Numbered from the stretch's first letter, positions 23,334 through 33,686 are shown. The stretch: 64,000 nucleotides of DNA from Pseudonocardia humida (GCF_023898865.1 NZ_JAGSOV010000010.1:97944-161943), one strand, 5' to 3'. Notes: generated by a model from the letters alone, not told the origin. Made by a program: numbers and translations.

Positions 23334-23680
23334 GCCCGCCAGGGTGCGTCCGCCCGCGTCGCGGCGGGGCGCGGATCGTCGCGGCTGTGGACGGCCGGCC
23401 CCGATGTGGACAACTCGGGGCACCGGATGAGCTGCGACCCGCCCGCGGCGTAGACTCGTGCTGCGGCTCGACGCAAGTCGGGCCGACTTCGCGTGCTCGC
23501 CATCCTCGCCCGCGGCCATCCGGCCCCGGGGTACGGGTAACGGCGGACGGGCGGTCCCGGGTTCGGACAACCGGGTCCGGTCGCCGACGCGAGCACCAGG
23601 GCGGTGTCGCCGACCGGCGCCCGCACAACCGCACGCGTGGCCGCCGGGCGACCACGCCGAACGAAGGGTGAGCACCGGCC
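23334..23680 (+). promoter_or_regulatory. Long rpsB leader region
   Basis: 347 bp with no supported gene. TAGACT (23451-23456) is a good -10 for rpsB and would give a leader of roughly 215 nt. A perfect odd palindrome AAGTCGG-G-CCGACTT (23475-23489) lies just after the expected transcription start. A structured S2 autoregulatory leader is possible but not shown. The divergent M23 promoter must also lie in the left part. Confidence 0.5.
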
Positions 23681-24574
23681 GTGGCCGTCGTCACCATGAA
23701 GCAGTTGCTGGACTCGGGTGTGCACTTCGGGCACCAGACCCGCCGCTGGAACCCGAAGATGAAGCGCTACATCCTCACCGAGCGCAACGGCATCTACATC
23801 ATCGACCTGCAGCAGACGCTGTCCTACATCGACCGCGCCTACGAGTTCGTCCGCGAGACCGTCGCGCACGGCGGGACGATCATGTTCGTCGGCACGAAGA
23901 AGCAGGCGCAGGAGGCCATCGCCGACGAGGCGGGCCGGGTCAACATGCCCTATGTCAACCAGCGCTGGCTGGGCGGCATGCTGACCAACTTCCAGACCGT
24001 GCACAAGCGGCTGCAGCGCATGAAGGAGCTGGAGTCGATGGAGCAGACGGGGGGCTTCGAGGGTCGCACCAAGAAGGAGATCCTCATGCTCACGCGCGAG
24101 AAGACCAAGCTCGAGAAGACCCTCGGCGGCATCCGGGACATGAGCAAGGTCCCGAGCGCGGTCTGGATCGTGGACACGAAGAAGGAGCACATCGCCGTCG
24201 GTGAGGCCCGCAAGCTGGGCATCCCGGTCGTGTCGATCCTCGACACCAACTGCGACCCCGACGAGGTCGACTACCCGATCCCGGGCAACGACGACGCGAT
24301 CCGCTCGGCCGCGCTGCTGACCAAGGTCATCGCGCGCGCCGCGGCCGACGGCCTGATGGCCCGCTCGGCGCGCCGCGGCGAGGGCGAGGACAAGCCCGCC
24401 GAGGGTGCTCCGGCCGAGCCGCTGCCCGAGTGGGAGCAGGAGCTGCTGACCAGCGGCGCCGGCTCGGACGGCGCGAGCCTGGCCGCGCCCGGGGCGACCG
24501 GCGAGGGCCCCAACCCGACCGCCGAGGCCGCCCCCGCCACCACCAGCAACGGCACCCAGCAGACCGCGAGCTGA
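23681..24574 (+). CDS. rpsB: 30S ribosomal protein S2
   Basis: 297 aa, beginning [20 protein letters not shown], with [30 protein letters not shown] and [17 protein letters not shown]. The last ~45 residues are a Glu/Pro/Ala/Thr-rich tail beyond the E. coli end. The GTG start at 23681 follows GGTGAGCACC. It heads the rpsB-tsf-pyrH-frr-cdsA translation and membrane cluster, although a low-quality stretch separates it from tsf. Confidence 0.97.
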   Translation: MAVVTMKQLLDSGVHFGHQTRRWNPKMKRYILTERNGIYIIDLQQTLSYIDRAYEFVRETVAHGGTIMFVGTKKQAQEAIADEAGRVNMPYVNQRWLGGMLTNFQTVHKRLQRMKELESMEQTGGFEGRTKKEILMLTREKTKLEKTLGGIRDMSKVPSAVWIVDTKKEHIAVGEARKLGIPVVSILDTNCDPDEVDYPIPGNDDAIRSAALLTKVIARAAADGLMARSARRGEGEDKPAEGAPAEPLPEWEQELLTSGAGSDGASLAAPGATGEGPNPTAEAAPATTSNGTQQTAS

Positions 24575-24582
24575 CCGGAGTC

Positions 24583-24699
<117 letters not shown>

Positions 24700-24748
24700 G
24701 CCACCCCTCGCGACCAGCCCCCACGAGAACGGACGAGAAGGCACCACG

Positions 24749-25564
24749 ATGGCGAACTACACCGCCGCCGACGTCAAGAAGCTCCGCGACCTCACCGGTT
24801 CCGGGATGATGGACTGCAAGAAGGCTCTCGAGGAGTCCGACGGCAACATCGAGCAGGCCGTCGAGCTGCTGCGCATCAAGGGCGCCAAGGACGTCGGCAA
24901 GCGCGCCGGGCGCGACACCGCCAACGGGCTCGTGGCCGCCGCGGGCGGCACGATGGTCGAGCTGAACAGCGAGACGGACTTCGTCGCCAAGAGCGAGGAC
25001 TTCCAGAACCTGTCCGACCGCATCCTGCGGGTCGCGGTCGAGGAGAAGCCCGCCGACCTCGAGGCCCTCAAGGCGACCAAGCTCGACGACGGCACCGTGC
25101 TCGACGCCGTGCAGTCGCTCTCGGCCCGCATCGGCGAGAAGCTCGAGCTCAAGCGCTACGTCCACGTCGACGGCCCGGTCGCGCTCTACCAGCACCGCCG
25201 CGCCTCCGACCTGCCGCCGGCCATCGGCGTCCTGGTCGCCTACGACGGCTCCGACGAGGAGGCGGCCAAGGGCGTCGCGATGCACATCGCCGCGGCCCGC
25301 CCGCAGTACCTCACCCGCGACGAGGTCCCCGGCGACGTGATCGAGAACGAGCGTCGCATCGCCGAGGCCACCGCCCGCGAGGAGGGCAAGCCCGAGCAGG
25401 TCCTGCCGCGCATCGTCGACGGCCGGGTCAACGGCTTCTACAAGGACGTCGTGCTGCTCGAGCAGGCATCGGTGCAGGACTCCAAGAAGACCGTCAAGGC
25501 GCTGCTGGACGACGCCGGCGTCTCGGTCAAGGAGTTCGTGCGCTTCGAGGTCGGCCAGGCCTGA
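24749..25564 (+). CDS. tsf: Elongation factor Ts
   Basis: Nucleotide-exchange factor for EF-Tu, 271 aa. The N-terminal UBA-like domain has [19 protein letters not shown] and [17 protein letters not shown]; the core has [14 protein letters not shown], the EF-Tu contact; [10 protein letters not shown] and [14 protein letters not shown] follow. ATG 24749 has SD GAGAAGG 8 nt before it. Full length, no anomalies. Confidence 0.97.
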   Translation: MANYTAADVKKLRDLTGSGMMDCKKALEESDGNIEQAVELLRIKGAKDVGKRAGRDTANGLVAAAGGTMVELNSETDFVAKSEDFQNLSDRILRVAVEEKPADLEALKATKLDDGTVLDAVQSLSARIGEKLELKRYVHVDGPVALYQHRRASDLPPAIGVLVAYDGSDEEAAKGVAMHIAAARPQYLTRDEVPGDVIENERRIAEATAREEGKPEQVLPRIVDGRVNGFYKDVVLLEQASVQDSKKTVKALLDDAGVSVKEFVRFEVGQA

Positions 25565-25662
25565 CGGCCGGGTTGGCGCGACGACGCGATGAGCGAGCCT
25601 GCGAGCGGATCATTCGACACAGCGCCCGCGCAGCGCCGACCGAGCGCCAGCGAGGGAGGACG

Positions 25663-26499
25663 ATGAGCGACCTGAGGATCGGCCTCGACGGCACCCGCCC
25701 CGGCTTCCGCCGCGTGCTGCTCAAGCTCGGTGGTGAGATGTTCGGCGGCGGTGCCGTCGGGGTCGACCCGACGGTCGTCGAAGCCGTCGCCCGCCAGATC
25801 GCCGACGTGGTGAACGACGGCGCGCAGGTCGCCGTGGTCATCGGCGGCGGCAACTTCTTCCGCGGCTCCGAGCTGCAGCAGCGCGGCATGGACCGGGCCC
25901 GCGCCGACTACATCGGCATGCTCGGCACCGTGATGAACTGCCTCGCCCTGCAGGACTTCCTGGAGCGCGAGCACCACATCGACACCCGCGTGCAGACCGC
26001 CATCACGATGGGGCAGGTCGCCGAGGCCTACATCCCGCGCCGAGCCATCCGGCACCTGGAGAAGGGCCGCGTCGTGATCTTCGGCGCCGGTGTCGGGATG
26101 CCGTACTTCTCCACCGACACCGCGGGCGCGCAGCGCGCCCTGGAGATCGGGGCCGAGGTACTGCTGCTGGCCAAGGGCGTCGACGGTGTCTTCACCGCCG
26201 ATCCGAAGATCCACGCCGACGCCAAGCTCTACGAGGAGATCTCCCATCGCGAGGTCCTCGAGCAGGGTCTGAAGGTCGCCGACGCGACGGCGTTCAGCCT
26301 CTGCATGGACAACAAGATGCCGATCATCGTGTTCAACCTGCTGCTGGAGGGGAACATCGCGCGGGCGGTGCGCGGTGAGAGGATCGGGACCCTCGTCAGC
26401 ACGCCCGACTGGGCGGACGGTGCGGGGCCCGGCCCCGGACCGGGCGAAGCTTCGAGCACAGCACCGGGCACAGGGCAGGAAGGTAGGGAGCAGCCGTGA
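25663..26499 (+). CDS. pyrH: UMP kinase PyrH
   Basis: Phosphorylates UMP to UDP; 278 aa, amino-acid-kinase fold, hexameric in the family. The N-terminal strand is [14 protein letters not shown] (near 17); [11 protein letters not shown] and the ATP-site [16 protein letters not shown] are intact. An extra ~30-residue Gly/Pro/Ala tail follows the usual end. ATG 25663 follows AGGGAGGACG. The 98-bp gap from tsf holds no other gene. It overlaps frr by 4 bp. Confidence 0.96.
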   Translation: MSDLRIGLDGTRPGFRRVLLKLGGEMFGGGAVGVDPTVVEAVARQIADVVNDGAQVAVVIGGGNFFRGSELQQRGMDRARADYIGMLGTVMNCLALQDFLEREHHIDTRVQTAITMGQVAEAYIPRRAIRHLEKGRVVIFGAGVGMPYFSTDTAGAQRALEIGAEVLLLAKGVDGVFTADPKIHADAKLYEEISHREVLEQGLKVADATAFSLCMDNKMPIIVFNLLLEGNIARAVRGERIGTLVSTPDWADGAGPGPGPGEASSTAPGTGQEGREQP

Positions 26500-27053
26500 T
26501 CGACGAGGCGCTGTTCGACGCCGAGGAGAAGATGGAGAAGGCCGTCTCGGTGGCCAAGGACGACCTGGCCAGCGTGCGCACCGGCCGGGCGACGCCCAAC
26601 ATGTTCTCCCGCGTCGTGGTCGACTACTACGGCGCGCCGACGCCGATCAACCAGCTGGCCTCCATCAACGTGCCGGAGGCCCGGATGGCGGTGATCAAGC
26701 CGTACGACGCCAGCCAGCTCCGGCAGCTCGAGAAGGCCATCCGCGACTCCGACCTGGGCCTCAACCCGAGCAACGACGGCCAGATCATCCGCGTGGTGAT
26801 CCCGCCGCTGTCGGAGGAGCGCCGCCGGGAGATGGTCAAGGTCGCCCGCGGCAAGGGCGAGGACGCCCGGGTCACGGTGCGCAACATCCGCCGCAAGGCG
26901 ATGGACGAGCTGCACCGCATCGTCCGCGACGGCGAGGCCGGCGAGGACGAGGTCTCCCGCGCGGAGAAGGAGCTGCAGGGCACGACCGACAAGTACGTGC
27001 ACCAGATCGACGACCTGGTCAAGCACAAGGAAACCGAACTGCTCGAGGTGTGA
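26496..27053 (+). CDS. frr: Ribosome recycling factor
   Basis: 185 aa, the normal length. Releases ribosomes with EF-G after termination. Conserved [48 protein letters not shown] and [17 protein letters not shown] segments can be read. The GTG start overlaps pyrH (GTGA), so pyrH-frr are translationally coupled. Confidence 0.97.
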   Translation: MIDEALFDAEEKMEKAVSVAKDDLASVRTGRATPNMFSRVVVDYYGAPTPINQLASINVPEARMAVIKPYDASQLRQLEKAIRDSDLGLNPSNDGQIIRVVIPPLSEERRREMVKVARGKGEDARVTVRNIRRKAMDELHRIVRDGEAGEDEVSRAEKELQGTTDKYVHQIDDLVKHKETELLEV

Positions 27054-27063
27054 GACACCGTCC

Positions 27064-27939
27064 GTGACCGCTTCATCCTCCGACCACCTGCCCGCGGTCG
27101 TGCCGCCGGCCCGACGCGCATCGCGCGCCGGGCGGAACCTGGGTGCGGCGGTCGCCGTCGGGGCCGGGCTGGGCGCGGTCATCATCGGCTCGCTGCTGAT
27201 CGAGCGGCACGTCTTCATCGGAGTGCTGGCGCTGGCCACGCTGGTCGCCACCTGGGAGCTCGCCGGGGCGATGCGGCGCGGGGTGGGCATCGAGGTCCCG
27301 TTGCCGGTCCTGCTCGTCGGCGGCCAGGCGATGGTTTGGCTGGCCTGGCCGTTCGGCGCGGCCGGGCAGGCGGTCTCGTTCGCGCTCACCGCCATCGCGG
27401 TGATGCTGTGGCGGATGCGGGCGGGTGCGGCGCACTTCGTCCGCGACGTCACGGCGGGTCTGTTCGTCGCGGCCTACGTGCCGCTGTTCTGCTCGTTCGC
27501 CACCCTGATGACGGTGCCCGAGGACGGCGTGGGCCGGGTGCTCACGTTCATGATCTGCGTGGTCGGCTCCGACATCGGCGGCTACGTGGCCGGGGTGACC
27601 GCGGGGCGGCACCCGATGGCCCCCACGATCAGCCCGAAGAAGTCCTGGGAGGGCTTCGCCGGCTCGCAGATCGCGGGCATGGCCGCCGGGGCGCTCTCGG
27701 TGTGGCTGCTGCTCGGCGGGCAGTGGTGGGCCGGTGCGCTCACCGGCGCGCTGCTCGTGGTCACCGCCACCCTCGGCGACCTGGTCGAGTCGATGATCAA
27801 GCGCGACCTCGGGATCAAGGACATGGGCAACATCCTGCCCGGCCACGGCGGGCTGATGGACCGGATGGACTCGCTGCTGCCCACGGCCGTGGTCAGCTGG
27901 GCGGTGCTGGGCCTGCTGGTGCCCGTCCCCGTCGGGTGA
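27064..27939 (+). CDS. cdsA: Phosphatidate cytidylyltransferase CdsA
   Basis: Makes CDP-diacylglycerol for phospholipid synthesis. 291 aa with about eight membrane helices after a ~35-residue cytoplasmic lead. The signature region near the C-terminus reads SPKKSWEGFAGS, then GDLVESMIKRDLGIKD and LPGHGGLMDRMDS, with all acidic metal ligands. The GTG start at 27064 lies 10 bp after frr. It overlaps the next gene by 4 bp. Confidence 0.95.
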   Translation: MTASSSDHLPAVVPPARRASRAGRNLGAAVAVGAGLGAVIIGSLLIERHVFIGVLALATLVATWELAGAMRRGVGIEVPLPVLLVGGQAMVWLAWPFGAAGQAVSFALTAIAVMLWRMRAGAAHFVRDVTAGLFVAAYVPLFCSFATLMTVPEDGVGRVLTFMICVVGSDIGGYVAGVTAGRHPMAPTISPKKSWEGFAGSQIAGMAAGALSVWLLLGGQWWAGALTGALLVVTATLGDLVESMIKRDLGIKDMGNILPGHGGLMDRMDSLLPTAVVSWAVLGLLVPVPVG

Positions 27940-28658
27940 GGTCGTTCCGCCGGGCCGCGGCCGAGCGGCCCATCCCCAGCCCGAACATCTGGCACTGGCC
28001 GGAGGTGTACGAGCGGGAGAACGAGGCCCAGGACGCCGACGGCGCGCTGTGGGCCGCGTTGCGCGAGTTGGCCCCGTGGGCCGGCGCCGACGTGCTCGAC
28101 GTGGGCTGCGGCGACGGCTTCCACCTGCCGCGGTTCGCGGCCGAGGCGGCCTCGGTGACCGGGGTCGAGCCGTACGCGCCGCTGGTGGAGCGCGCCCGGC
28201 ACCGCGTCGGCGACACCGCCGCGGTGCTGCGGGCGGGGGCGGCCGACCTGCCGCTGCCCGACGCGAGCGTGGACCTGGTGCACGCCCGCACCGCCTACTT
28301 CTTCGGTCCCGGCTGCGAACCCGGGCTCGCCGAGGCCCGCCGGGTGCTGCGGCCGGGAGGCAGGATCGCGATCGTCGACCTGGACGCCACCGTCGGGCCC
28401 TACGGCGGCTGGATGCGCGCCGACATCCCGCACTACGACCCGGTCGCGGTCGAGCGGTTCTTCGAGCGGGAGGGCTTCGCGCTGCGCAGGGTGGCCACCC
28501 GGTGGGTCTTCCCGGACCGGGAGACCTGCGAGTCGGTGCTGCGCATCGAGTTCAGCCCGCGGGTCGCGGCGCGCGCGGTGGCCGAGACGACCGGTCCGGC
28601 GCTCGGCGTCGGCTACCGGCTGCACGTGCAGCGGGTCGGCGCGCTCAGCGCGCCCTGA
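27936..28658 (+). CDS. Class I SAM-dependent methyltransferase
   Basis: 240 aa. Motif I VLDVGCGDGFHL (near 48) and later VTGVEP (acidic loop) and EARRVLRPGGRIAIVD mark a UbiE/Methyltransf_11-type fold. GTG 27936 shares four bases with the end of cdsA; the frame is open upstream but that DNA is cdsA. A small-molecule or lipid substrate is plausible from the coupling, but nothing in the sequence names it. Confidence 0.87.
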   Translation: MRSFRRAAAERPIPSPNIWHWPEVYERENEAQDADGALWAALRELAPWAGADVLDVGCGDGFHLPRFAAEAASVTGVEPYAPLVERARHRVGDTAAVLRAGAADLPLPDASVDLVHARTAYFFGPGCEPGLAEARRVLRPGGRIAIVDLDATVGPYGGWMRADIPHYDPVAVERFFEREGFALRRVATRWVFPDRETCESVLRIEFSPRVAARAVAETTGPALGVGYRLHVQRVGALSAP

Positions 28659-28700
28659 GCCCGCGACCGCCCGGCCCGCCGATCCGGATACCGTGGGGGC

Positions 28701-29351
28701 ATGCGTGAACCGGCTGCGCGCCCTGTCCCGGTGCCGTACCTGGAGCCCGTCGTCGGCGCCGCCTGGTGGACGATCGGCACCAGCGCCCTGAAGGGCGGCA
28801 CCGGCACCCTGGTGCTGGCGCTCGGGCTCGGGCTCAGCGGGGGGCTGCTGGTCGCACTGCACCGCAGGCACGGCACCGGCGTGCGGCTCGCGTCCGGGGC
28901 CCGCGGGAAGTTCCTGCGCACCGTCGGCATCACCGCGGCGCTGCTGGCGGTCTCGGGCAGCGTGCTCGGGTACTTCAGCCTCGGCGAGCTCGTGGTCCCG
29001 CTGGGCGCGGTGCTGGTGGGCCTGGCGTCGATCTCGCTGGCCGCGGTGCTCGACGAGCGCCCGCTGGTCGCCGCGGGCGCGCTGATGCTGGTGCTGGGCG
29101 CGGCCGGGGCGGTGCTGGCCCTGCGCTCGGCGGGCGCCCTGTACCCGGTCGGAGCGGTCGGTCTGATCGCGGGCCTGCTGTACTGGCTGATCGCGGCGCA
29201 CCGCGGTGGGCTGCTCGACCCCCGCCGCCTGCGGTCCGAGGCGCGCACTCAGCGCCACCCGCAGCCGCCGCCGGTCGGGCCGGCGCGCCGGGGCGACACG
29301 CGCAGGCTGCCCCTGCCGGGGGAGCAGGACCCCGCTCGCCGGGGACGGTAG
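28701..29351 (+). CDS. Unknown membrane protein whose C-terminus lies in a repeat
   Basis: 216 aa, not recognised. Five or so membrane segments run between about residues 25 and 165 (for example TLVLALGLGLSGGLLVAL and TAALLAVSGSVLGYF). The hydrophilic tail ends with LPLPGEQDPARRGR, encoded by copy A of the 84-bp repeat described separately. ATG 28701 lies 6 nt after TACCGT (28689-28694), so it is probably leaderless. Confidence 0.75.
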   Translation: MREPAARPVPVPYLEPVVGAAWWTIGTSALKGGTGTLVLALGLGLSGGLLVALHRRHGTGVRLASGARGKFLRTVGITAALLAVSGSVLGYFSLGELVVPLGAVLVGLASISLAAVLDERPLVAAGALMLVLGAAGAVLALRSAGALYPVGAVGLIAGLLYWLIAAHRGGLLDPRRLRSEARTQRHPQPPPVGPARRGDTRRLPLPGEQDPARRGR

Positions 29352-29393
29352 CCGCGCGCCGGCGGCACATCGCCGCCGGCATGGCGCTCACCC
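29310..29393 (+). repeat. 84-bp direct repeat, copy A
   Basis: Begins CCCCTGCCGGGGGAGCAGGA and ends GGCATGGCGCTCACCC. It matches copy B (29447-29530) at about 74 of 84 positions, 137 bp apart. Copy A carries the stop of the upstream membrane gene. The core GAGC-N-GG..CCCGCTC is palindromic. A partial look-alike occurs in inverted orientation at about 59970-60025. Confidence 0.85.
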
Positions 29394-29446
29394 GCCAGGG
29401 CCCCGCAGGGGGTCGGCGTGTTCGCCTGCCCGACCGACGGCATCTC

Positions 29447-29530
29447 CCCCTGCCGGGGGAGCGGGATCCCGCTCGCCGGGGACGGTCGGCGCGCGGCGGC
29501 GGAGCATCGTCGTCGGCATGGCGCTCACCC
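29447..29530 (+). repeat. 84-bp direct repeat, copy B
   Basis: Second copy, with a perfect 16-bp palindrome GAGCGGGATCCCGCTC (29460-29475). It ends in ATGGCGCTCACCC, which is the start of the next gene (ATG 29518). Both copies end with the same ATG context, so the upstream region plus first codons of that gene seem to have been duplicated, or a mobile palindromic unit was inserted twice. Confidence 0.85.
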
Positions 29531-30723
29531 ACCGCACCGGCCCGCACCGGCCGGCCCCCGCACCCGTCCCCGGCCCGTTCCGCGGGCCCACCCTGCTGCC
29601 CGCGGCCGCCGCGACCTGGTCGGCGCTGGCCGTCCTGCTCGGCCTGTGGTGGTGGGCGACCGGCGGCTACCCGTTCGGCCCGGCCGACCCGCAGGGGGAG
29701 GGCACCGTGCTCGGCGCGCTGCCCGCCGCGGCCGGGCCGCCGCTGCTGATGGCGGCGGGCGCGGTGGGCGTCCTGGTCGCGGTGGTCGCCGCGGTCCGCG
29801 CCCAGCGGATCGCGGCCGGGCGCCTGCCGGGCGCCGCATCGGCGGTCGTCGTCGTGGCGACGGCGGTGGTCTACGGGATCGCGTTCGTGCTGCTGGCCCC
29901 CGGGCTGTCGCTGCTGGTGCTGCTCGGCTACCTGATGGCCGCGTTCGGCCCGGTGGTGCTGCTGGGCACCCTGCTCGCCGGCGCGCTGCGCTCGCGGCTG
30001 GCCGCGGCCGTCGCCGCCGTGCTGGTGCTGGTCCTGTTGGCGGCGTGGGTGAGCGGGGTGGCCGACGGCGCCGTCGTCGGCAGGTGGGCGGCCGCGTTCG
30101 GGGCGGGCCTGGCGCGCACGGCGCCGCGGTCCCTCGCCGTGCTGTTCCTGGCCGCGGGCGGTGCGCTGTGGCTCGCGGTGGGCTGGGCGACCGCGCGGAG
30201 GGCGTCCGGCGGTGCATCCGCCGCGTGGACCCGGCCGGCGGCCGCCGCCCGCTGGGGCCGGATCGCCACGGTCATCGCGGTGCTGTGCCCGCTGCCGTAC
30301 GCCCTGCTGCGCGCCACCTGGCTGACCCCGTGGCCGCTGGGTGTGCCGGAGGGCACGGAGCTGCAGGTGGTGGGGGAGATGCGGCTGCAGGGCCTGCTGC
30401 TGGGCGGCGCCGCGGTGGCGGGCGCGGTCCTCACGGCCGGCCTGGTCGCGCGTTGGGGCGAGGTGTGGCCGCGGTGGATGCCGGGGCTGCGCGGGCGCCC
30501 GGTCCCGGTGGCCGCGGCGGCGGTGCCCGGCGCCCTGGTCGCGCTGGTGATCTGCTCGGCCGCGGTGCCGATGGCCGCGATGGCGGTGGCCGCCGGCGAG
30601 CCGTGGCTGCAGCTGGTCTTCCCGCTGCCGGTGTGGGGACCCGCGCTGGGCGCGGCCACCCTGGGGTACGTACTGCGCCGGCGGGGTGAGCGGGAGCGAC
30701 CTGGCACAATCGAAGGGTCATGA
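29518..30723 (+). CDS. Unknown polytopic membrane protein
   Basis: 401 aa, not recognised beyond being an Ala/Leu/Val-rich integral membrane protein with about ten hydrophobic segments (first [18 protein letters not shown], last [19 protein letters not shown]). There are no catalytic motifs that I can see. ATG 29518 sits in repeat copy B. Its stop overlaps the rlmN start by 4 bp (ATGA), so it is probably cotranscribed with rlmN. Confidence 0.75.
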   Translation: MALTHRTGPHRPAPAPVPGPFRGPTLLPAAAATWSALAVLLGLWWWATGGYPFGPADPQGEGTVLGALPAAAGPPLLMAAGAVGVLVAVVAAVRAQRIAAGRLPGAASAVVVVATAVVYGIAFVLLAPGLSLLVLLGYLMAAFGPVVLLGTLLAGALRSRLAAAVAAVLVLVLLAAWVSGVADGAVVGRWAAAFGAGLARTAPRSLAVLFLAAGGALWLAVGWATARRASGGASAAWTRPAAAARWGRIATVIAVLCPLPYALLRATWLTPWPLGVPEGTELQVVGEMRLQGLLLGGAAVAGAVLTAGLVARWGEVWPRWMPGLRGRPVPVAAAAVPGALVALVICSAAVPMAAMAVAAGEPWLQLVFPLPVWGPALGAATLGYVLRRRGERERPGTIEGS

Positions 30724-31835
30724 CTGCGCAGCCCAGCACCCTCCCCCTCGTCTTCGACGCGCCCCGGCGCACGCCGACCCCGCGTCACCTCGCCGACCTC
30801 GACCCGGCCGACCGCCGGGCCGAGGTCGCCGCGCTGGGTCTGCCCGGCTTCCGCGCCGACCAGCTCGCCCGCCACTACTTCGCCCGGCTGACCGCCGACC
30901 TCGACGCGATGACCGACCTGCCGGCCCCGGCCCGCGAGGCGCTCGGCGCCCTGCTCCCCCCGCTGGTCACCCCGGTCCTGGAGCAGGCCTGCGACGACGG
31001 CACCACCCGCAAGACCCTCTGGAAGGGCCACGACGGCGCCCGCGCCGAGTCGGTGCTGATGGGCTACCCCGATCGGGCCACCGTCTGCATCTCCAGCCAG
31101 GCCGGCTGCGGGATGGCCTGCCCGTTCTGCGCCACCGGCCAGGGCGGCCTGCAGCGCAACCTGTCCACCGGCGAGATCGTCGAGCAGGTCCGCCAGGCCG
31201 CCGCGGCCGCCCGCGACGGCGCCCTGGGCGCCCCCGCCCGGTTGTCCAACGTGGTCTTCATGGGCATGGGCGAGCCGCTGGCCAACTACAAGCGGGTCGT
31301 GGCGGCGCTGCGCCGGATCACCGAGCCCGCCCCGGACGGGCTGGGCATCTCCGCCCGGGGGGTCACCGTCTCGACGGTGGGCCTGGTCCCGGCGATCGAC
31401 AAGCTGGCCGCCGAGGGGCTCCCGGTCACCCTCGCGGTCTCCCTGCACACCCCGGACGACGAGCTGCGCGACACGCTCGTCCCGGTGAACAACCGCTGGA
31501 ACGTCGCCGAGGTCCTCGACGCCACCCGCCGCTACGCCCAGACGACCGGCAGACGGGTCTCCATCGAGTACGCGCTGATCCGCGACGTCAACGACCACCC
31601 GTGGCGGGCGGCGCTGCTGGCCAAGCTGCTGCGCCAGCGGGTGGGCACCAAGCGGGTGCACGTCAACCTCATCCCGCTCAACCCCACCCCGGGCAGCGAG
31701 TGGGACGCCTCGCCGCGCCCCGTGCAGGACGAGTTCGTGCGGATCGTGCAGGACGCAGGCGTCGCCTGCACCGTGCGCGACACCCGGGGCCGGGAGATCG
31801 CCGCGGCCTGCGGCCAGCTCGCCGCCCAGGGGTAG
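30720..31835 (+). CDS. rlmN: 23S rRNA (adenine2503-C2)-methyltransferase RlmN
   Basis: Radical-SAM enzyme methylating A2503 of 23S rRNA and A37 of some tRNAs. 371 aa. The cluster motif is [11 protein letters not shown] (CxxxCxxC), with [12 protein letters not shown] and [11 protein letters not shown]. The C-terminal catalytic Cys is in [15 protein letters not shown] 30720 overlaps the upstream gene. The neighbourhood cdsA...rlmN matches Rv2881c...Rv2879c. Confidence 0.96.
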   Translation: MTAQPSTLPLVFDAPRRTPTPRHLADLDPADRRAEVAALGLPGFRADQLARHYFARLTADLDAMTDLPAPAREALGALLPPLVTPVLEQACDDGTTRKTLWKGHDGARAESVLMGYPDRATVCISSQAGCGMACPFCATGQGGLQRNLSTGEIVEQVRQAAAAARDGALGAPARLSNVVFMGMGEPLANYKRVVAALRRITEPAPDGLGISARGVTVSTVGLVPAIDKLAAEGLPVTLAVSLHTPDDELRDTLVPVNNRWNVAEVLDATRRYAQTTGRRVSIEYALIRDVNDHPWRAALLAKLLRQRVGTKRVHVNLIPLNPTPGSEWDASPRPVQDEFVRIVQDAGVACTVRDTRGREIAAACGQLAAQG

Positions 31836-31841
31836 CCCCGT

Positions 31842-33113
31842 TCAGGCCGCGGGGCGCAGCTCCCACTCCCGCGGCATCGCCGGCCCGATCCACGACTTCG
31901 CGAACACCCGCCTGCGCAGCGGCGGCACCGCGCCGCAGAGCCGGAAGAACGCCCGCGTCACCGCCGCCCCCGCGGCTCCGGCGGCCAGGGCCTGGTCCTG
32001 CTGCTCCAGCGAGTAGCGCACCGCCGCCGGGCCGTACTCGCGCATCTCGGCCTCGTACTCGGCCACGGCCGGCAGCAGGTCGCGCTCGCCGCGGTGCACG
32101 GCGGGCAGCAACCGGCCCAGGAGGTGCGCGTCGCGCAGCGCGGTGTTCCCGCCGAGGCCGCCGATCGGCGGCATGGCGTGGATCGCGTCCCCGAGCACCG
32201 TCACCGGGCCGGCCGGCCACGGCGCCGGCGGGAGGGTGCTGTGGAAGGCGGTGGCGGTGCGGCTGTGCGGATCGGCCTCGGCCAGCGCCCGCCGCAGCGC
32301 CGGGTGCCAGCCCGCGACCAGCACGTCCACCATGATGCGCAGGGCGTCGGCGTCGAGGTCGGCGAGGTCGGGTGGCAACGCGTCGGTGCGGGCCACCAGC
32401 GCGCACAGCAGGTAGGGGCGACCGGCGCCGCGCGGCGGCTCGAACACCGACGTGAACAGGAAGAACGGGGCGTCGGTGGACACGACGTTCATCCCGGTGC
32501 GCAGCCGTGCGGGCAGCGCGGCGCGCACCTCGTCGGTGAGCCAGATCTTGTTGGCGATGCCGGTGGCACCCGTCGGCCGCGGTCGCACGGTGGGCAGCAG
32601 CCGGCGGCGGACCCGCGACCGGACCCCGTCGGCGCCGACGAGCAGGTCGGCGTCGGTCGTGCGCCCGTCGGCGAAGCGGGCGCGCACCCGCCCGTCGGGC
32701 AGGAGGTCGTAGTCGACGAACTCCGCGCCGTACCGCACGACGTCGTCCAGCCCGTCGGCCAGGAGGCGGCGCAGCACGGCGCGGTCGGCGGCGTAGTGGT
32801 CCTCGGCGGGATCGCTCGGCCCCGCCGGGTACATGATCGACTCCTCGACGACGACCAGCTCGTCGAGCTGCTCGGTCAGGAAGCCGAAGTCGCCGCCGGG
32901 CCCGGCCGTCTCCCGGAACTCCCGCCAGGCCCGGGCGGGCAGGCAGGCGTGCAGGGCGCGGGCGCCCGTGGGGTTGACGTGGATGCGGTAGCCCTCCCAG
33001 CGCCCGCCCACCGCGGCGTCCCGCTCGTGGACCTCGACGTCGACACCGGACCGGTGCAGGGACTGGGCGAGCCCCAGCCCGCCGATGCCGCCCCCGACCA
33101 CGACCACCTTCAT
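31842..33113 (-). CDS. FAD-dependent monooxygenase (PHBH-type)
   Basis: 423 aa, minus strand. The dinucleotide-binding fold VVVVGGGIGGLGLA is at the very N-terminus, with a DG-type motif VGADGVRSRVRRRL (near 160) and a GDAIHAMPPIGGLGGNTALRD ribose motif near 280 (read GDAIHAMPPIGG). It is a group A aromatic hydroxylase of unknown substrate. The start overlaps the stop of the TetR gene by 4 bp, so regulator and enzyme form one operon, probably substrate-inducible. It converges with rlmN 6 bp away. Confidence 0.9.
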   Translation of the reverse strand: MKVVVVGGGIGGLGLAQSLHRSGVDVEVHERDAAVGGRWEGYRIHVNPTGARALHACLPARAWREFRETAGPGGDFGFLTEQLDELVVVEESIMYPAGPSDPAEDHYAADRAVLRRLLADGLDDVVRYGAEFVDYDLLPDGRVRARFADGRTTDADLLVGADGVRSRVRRRLLPTVRPRPTGATGIANKIWLTDEVRAALPARLRTGMNVVSTDAPFFLFTSVFEPPRGAGRPYLLCALVARTDALPPDLADLDADALRIMVDVLVAGWHPALRRALAEADPHSRTATAFHSTLPPAPWPAGPVTVLGDAIHAMPPIGGLGGNTALRDAHLLGRLLPAVHRGERDLLPAVAEYEAEMREYGPAAVRYSLEQQDQALAAGAAGAAVTRAFFRLCGAVPPLRRRVFAKSWIGPAMPREWELRPAA

Positions 33114-33667
33114 GGCTGTTCCCCTCGGTCACCGATCACCATGGCCTCCAGCTGCGCGAACACCGGCCCCGCTGCCGCCGGGGCGAGCCGGACCCCCTTC
33201 GCCGTGGCGATCACCAGCTCGGTGGTCACCGCCACGTCCAGCGGTGCGGCCCAGGCCCCGGCGGCGTTGCCCGCGGTGAGCACGTCGGACAGCACCTCCC
33301 GCCACCCGGCCTCGTGGCGCCGCAGTGCGTCGTCGACCGCGGGATCGCGCCGGGCCCGCAGGTCGAGCTCGACGGTGACGACGAACAGCTCGGGCCGTTC
33401 GTCGAGCATCCGGCGCAGCCCCGCCAGGTGCTCGCGCAGCGCCCGCGCGGGATCGGGCGGTCCGTCGCCGAGCACCCAGAACTGGCGCGTGGCGTACTCG
33501 GCGACCGCGAGCACCAGGTCCTGCTTGGTCGCGAAGTGGTGGTGCAGCGTCGAGTGGTCGATGCCGACGTCCTCGGCGACCTGGCGCAGCCGCAGGCCCT
33601 CGAACCCGGCCTCGGCGACCCGGCGGAAGGCCGCCAGCACGAGTTGCTCACGGCGCCCGCTCTCCAC
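33110..33667 (-). CDS. TetR/AcrR-family regulator of the monooxygenase
   Basis: 185 aa. The N-terminal HTH reads LRQVAEDVGIDHSTLHHHF, followed by ATKQDLVLAVAEYA; the helical C-terminal domain binds an unknown ligand. GTG 33667 (VESGRREQLVLAAF) is chosen. The frame is open much further upstream but that DNA codes for other products. A perfect palindrome immediately upstream (33673-33686) is the likely operator, indicating autoregulation of this gene and the downstream monooxygenase. Confidence 0.9.
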   Translation of the reverse strand: MESGRREQLVLAAFRRVAEAGFEGLRLRQVAEDVGIDHSTLHHHFATKQDLVLAVAEYATRQFWVLGDGPPDPARALREHLAGLRRMLDERPELFVVTVELDLRARRDPAVDDALRRHEAGWREVLSDVLTAGNAAGAWAAPLDVAVTTELVIATAKGVRLAPAAAGPVFAQLEAMVIGDRGEQP

Positions 33668-33672
33668 TCCAC

Positions 33673-33686
33673 CAACCACTTGGTTG
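33673..33686 (-). promoter_or_regulatory. Operator palindrome of the TetR/monooxygenase operon
   Basis: Perfect inverted repeat CAACCA-CT-TGGTTG, 6 bp upstream of the TetR start codon. A typical size and place for an autorepressor site. Its half-site does not recur in the other operators of the window. Confidence 0.72.

Noticed and set aside
29381..29749. ORF starting at the ATG in repeat copy A (MALTRQGPAGGRR)
   Set aside because: It overlaps the real membrane gene in another frame, is Arg/Pro-rich and lacks any domain; the ATG is explained by the duplication.
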